This document shows, piece by piece, positions 63,052 through 64,000 of a stretch of DNA of 64,000 nt. A program made the translations under genes and the position numbers. Position 1 is the stretch's first letter, and each line of letters begins with the position of its first letter. The notes below the pieces were generated by a model that made no database searches, was not told the origin of the DNA, and saw nothing but the letters and a program-made list of their open reading frames with translations. Source of the stretch: Bradyrhizobiaceae bacterium (GTDB lineage Bacteria; Pseudomonadota; Alphaproteobacteria; Rhizobiales; Xanthobacteraceae). The stretch lies in assembly GCA_003963145.1 (NCBI GenBank), contig RXJJ01000012.1, positions 163,778 to 227,777 on the forward strand, given 5' to 3'.

Positions 63052-64000
63052 ATGGCCGAGGAGGGCGATACCTCAGACAAGACACAGGACCCGACGCAAA
63101 AACGTCTCGACGACGCCCACGACCGGGGCGACGTCGCCAAGAGTCAGGAGGTCAACACCTGGTTCGTGATGGCGGGCGCGACGCTGCTGCTGTCGTCGTT
63201 CTCCGGCTCGGTGGGTGAGAGCATTCAGACCCCGATGCGCAATCTTCTGATGAACGCGCATCAGATCCGTGTCGACGGTCCGGGAATTCTGGCGCTGGCG
63301 GGACGGCTCGAATGGCTGCTTCTGGCCGCGCTCGGCACGCCGCTGCTGCTGCTTTTGATCGCGGCGGTCGGCAGTCATCTCATACAGCACCGGCCGGTCT
63401 GGTCGGCCGAGCCCCTGATTCCGAAACTCAGCAAGCTCTCGCCGATGGCTGGCGCCAAGCGCCTGTTCGGCAAGCAGGCGGCTGCGAATTTCGCCAAGGG
63501 TCTTTTCAAGCTCGTCATTCTCGGCGTGGTCATGTGCATGGTGCTTTGGCCGGAGCGTCACCGGCTCGATGCCATGGTGCGCATCGACCCGATGATGCTG
63601 ATGGACATCACCCGCGGCCTGTCGCTGCATCTGATGACGGCTGTGGTGGCGATGCTCGCCATCGTGGCGACGCTGGATTACCTGTTCCAGTACCGGCAGT
63701 GGTTCGAGCGGCAGAAGATGTCGCTTCAGGAGGTCAAGGAAGAATACAAGCAGTCCGAGGGCGATCCCCACATCAAGGGCCGTATCCGCGCCATCCGCCA
63801 TGCCCGCATGAAGAAGCGCATGATGACGGCGGTGCCGACCGCCTCGGTCATCATCACCAACCCGACCCATTATGCGGTGGCGCTGAAATACGAGCGCGGC
63901 ATGCCCGCGCCGGTCTGCGTCGCCAAGGGCGTCGATGTGCTCGCCCTCAAGATCAGGGAAATCGCGGCCAAGCACGATATTCCGGTCGTCGAGAACGTGC
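63052..64000 (+). CDS. flhB: Flagellar export switch protein FlhB, 3' end missing
   Basis: 316 residues are visible; the frame is open at the window edge. N-terminal TSDKTQDPTQKRLDDAHDRG, four helices, and the autocleavage motif NPTH (Asn270) in SVIITNPTHYAVALKYERGM. FlhB switches export from hook to filament proteins after self-cleavage. ATG 63052 is four bases after the fliR stop. About 40 residues are expected beyond the window. Confidence 0.95.
   Translation, partial: MAEEGDTSDKTQDPTQKRLDDAHDRGDVAKSQEVNTWFVMAGATLLLSSFSGSVGESIQTPMRNLLMNAHQIRVDGPGILALAGRLEWLLLAALGTPLLLLLIAAVGSHLIQHRPVWSAEPLIPKLSKLSPMAGAKRLFGKQAAANFAKGLFKLVILGVVMCMVLWPERHRLDAMVRIDPMMLMDITRGLSLHLMTAVVAMLAIVATLDYLFQYRQWFERQKMSLQEVKEEYKQSEGDPHIKGRIRAIRHARMKKRMMTAVPTASVIITNPTHYAVALKYERGMPAPVCVAKGVDVLALKIREIAAKHDIPVVENV

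Overview
The window is about 64 kb of a GC-rich (low 60s percent, judged by eye) alphaproteobacterial chromosome. Gene content points to the Bradyrhizobiaceae/Nitrobacteraceae (Rhodopseudomonas, Bradyrhizobium, Nitrobacter, Afipia and relatives). The clues are a Caulobacter-like flagellar cluster with FliX, FlbT and FlaF, a TrxR-like ferredoxin-NADP reductase next to a [2Fe-2S] ferredoxin, a GPR/RgsE-like polar-growth giant protein, and a palindromic repeat of a kind I recall from these genomes. The genus cannot be fixed from the sequence alone. No rRNA, tRNA, CRISPR array, prophage or intact IS element was seen.

Layout. 1-5.7 kb holds envelope sugar and cell-wall genes: the end of a UDP-glucuronate epimerase, manC, an oxidoreductase/aminotransferase pair (gnnA/gnnB-like) and murJ. 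5.8-9.2 kb holds two c-type cytochromes, a DMT exporter and thiD. 9.3-12.9 kb holds a membrane-lipid module (pmtA, a plcP-like phosphoesterase, an overlapping GT4 glycosyltransferase) followed by a threonine dehydratase. 12.9-16.2 kb holds a frameshifted hypothetical gene, an MFS transporter and a dipeptide epimerase that meets a palindromic repeat at its stop codon. 16.3-20.1 kb holds mlaE-mlaF-mlaD and glucokinase. 20.2-25.1 kb holds a 1383-residue coiled-coil membrane protein and a divergent Hpt-domain gene, with a perfect CtrA-type box between them. 25.2-35 kb is mixed metabolism: ferredoxin and FNR, an SGNH hydrolase, a UPF0104 membrane protein, a DUF892 ferritin-like protein, SixA, an FAD oxidoreductase and MsrB.

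35-64 kb is almost entirely flagellar: flgE-flgK-flgL, flbT, flagellin, flaF, FlaG-like and FlgN-like genes, flgJ-flgI, fliX, dksA, flgH-flgA-flgG-flgF, fliL-fliM-DUF6468-motE, a 1207-residue periplasmic TPR protein, fliP-fliO, flgB-flgC-fliE-fliQ-fliR and the start of flhB. An AT-richer outer-membrane beta-barrel gene interrupts it between dksA and flgH.

Regulation. Perfect or one-mismatch TTAA-N7-TTAA (CtrA-type) boxes lie before flgB, fliO, fliX, flgI and the TPR gene. GG-N10-GC (sigma-54-type) boxes lie before flgE and flagellin. With FliX, FlbT and FlaF present, this reads as a Caulobacter-style cell-cycle hierarchy. The same CtrA motif before the GPR-like gene and the Hpt gene suggests that polar growth and motility share a regulator here.
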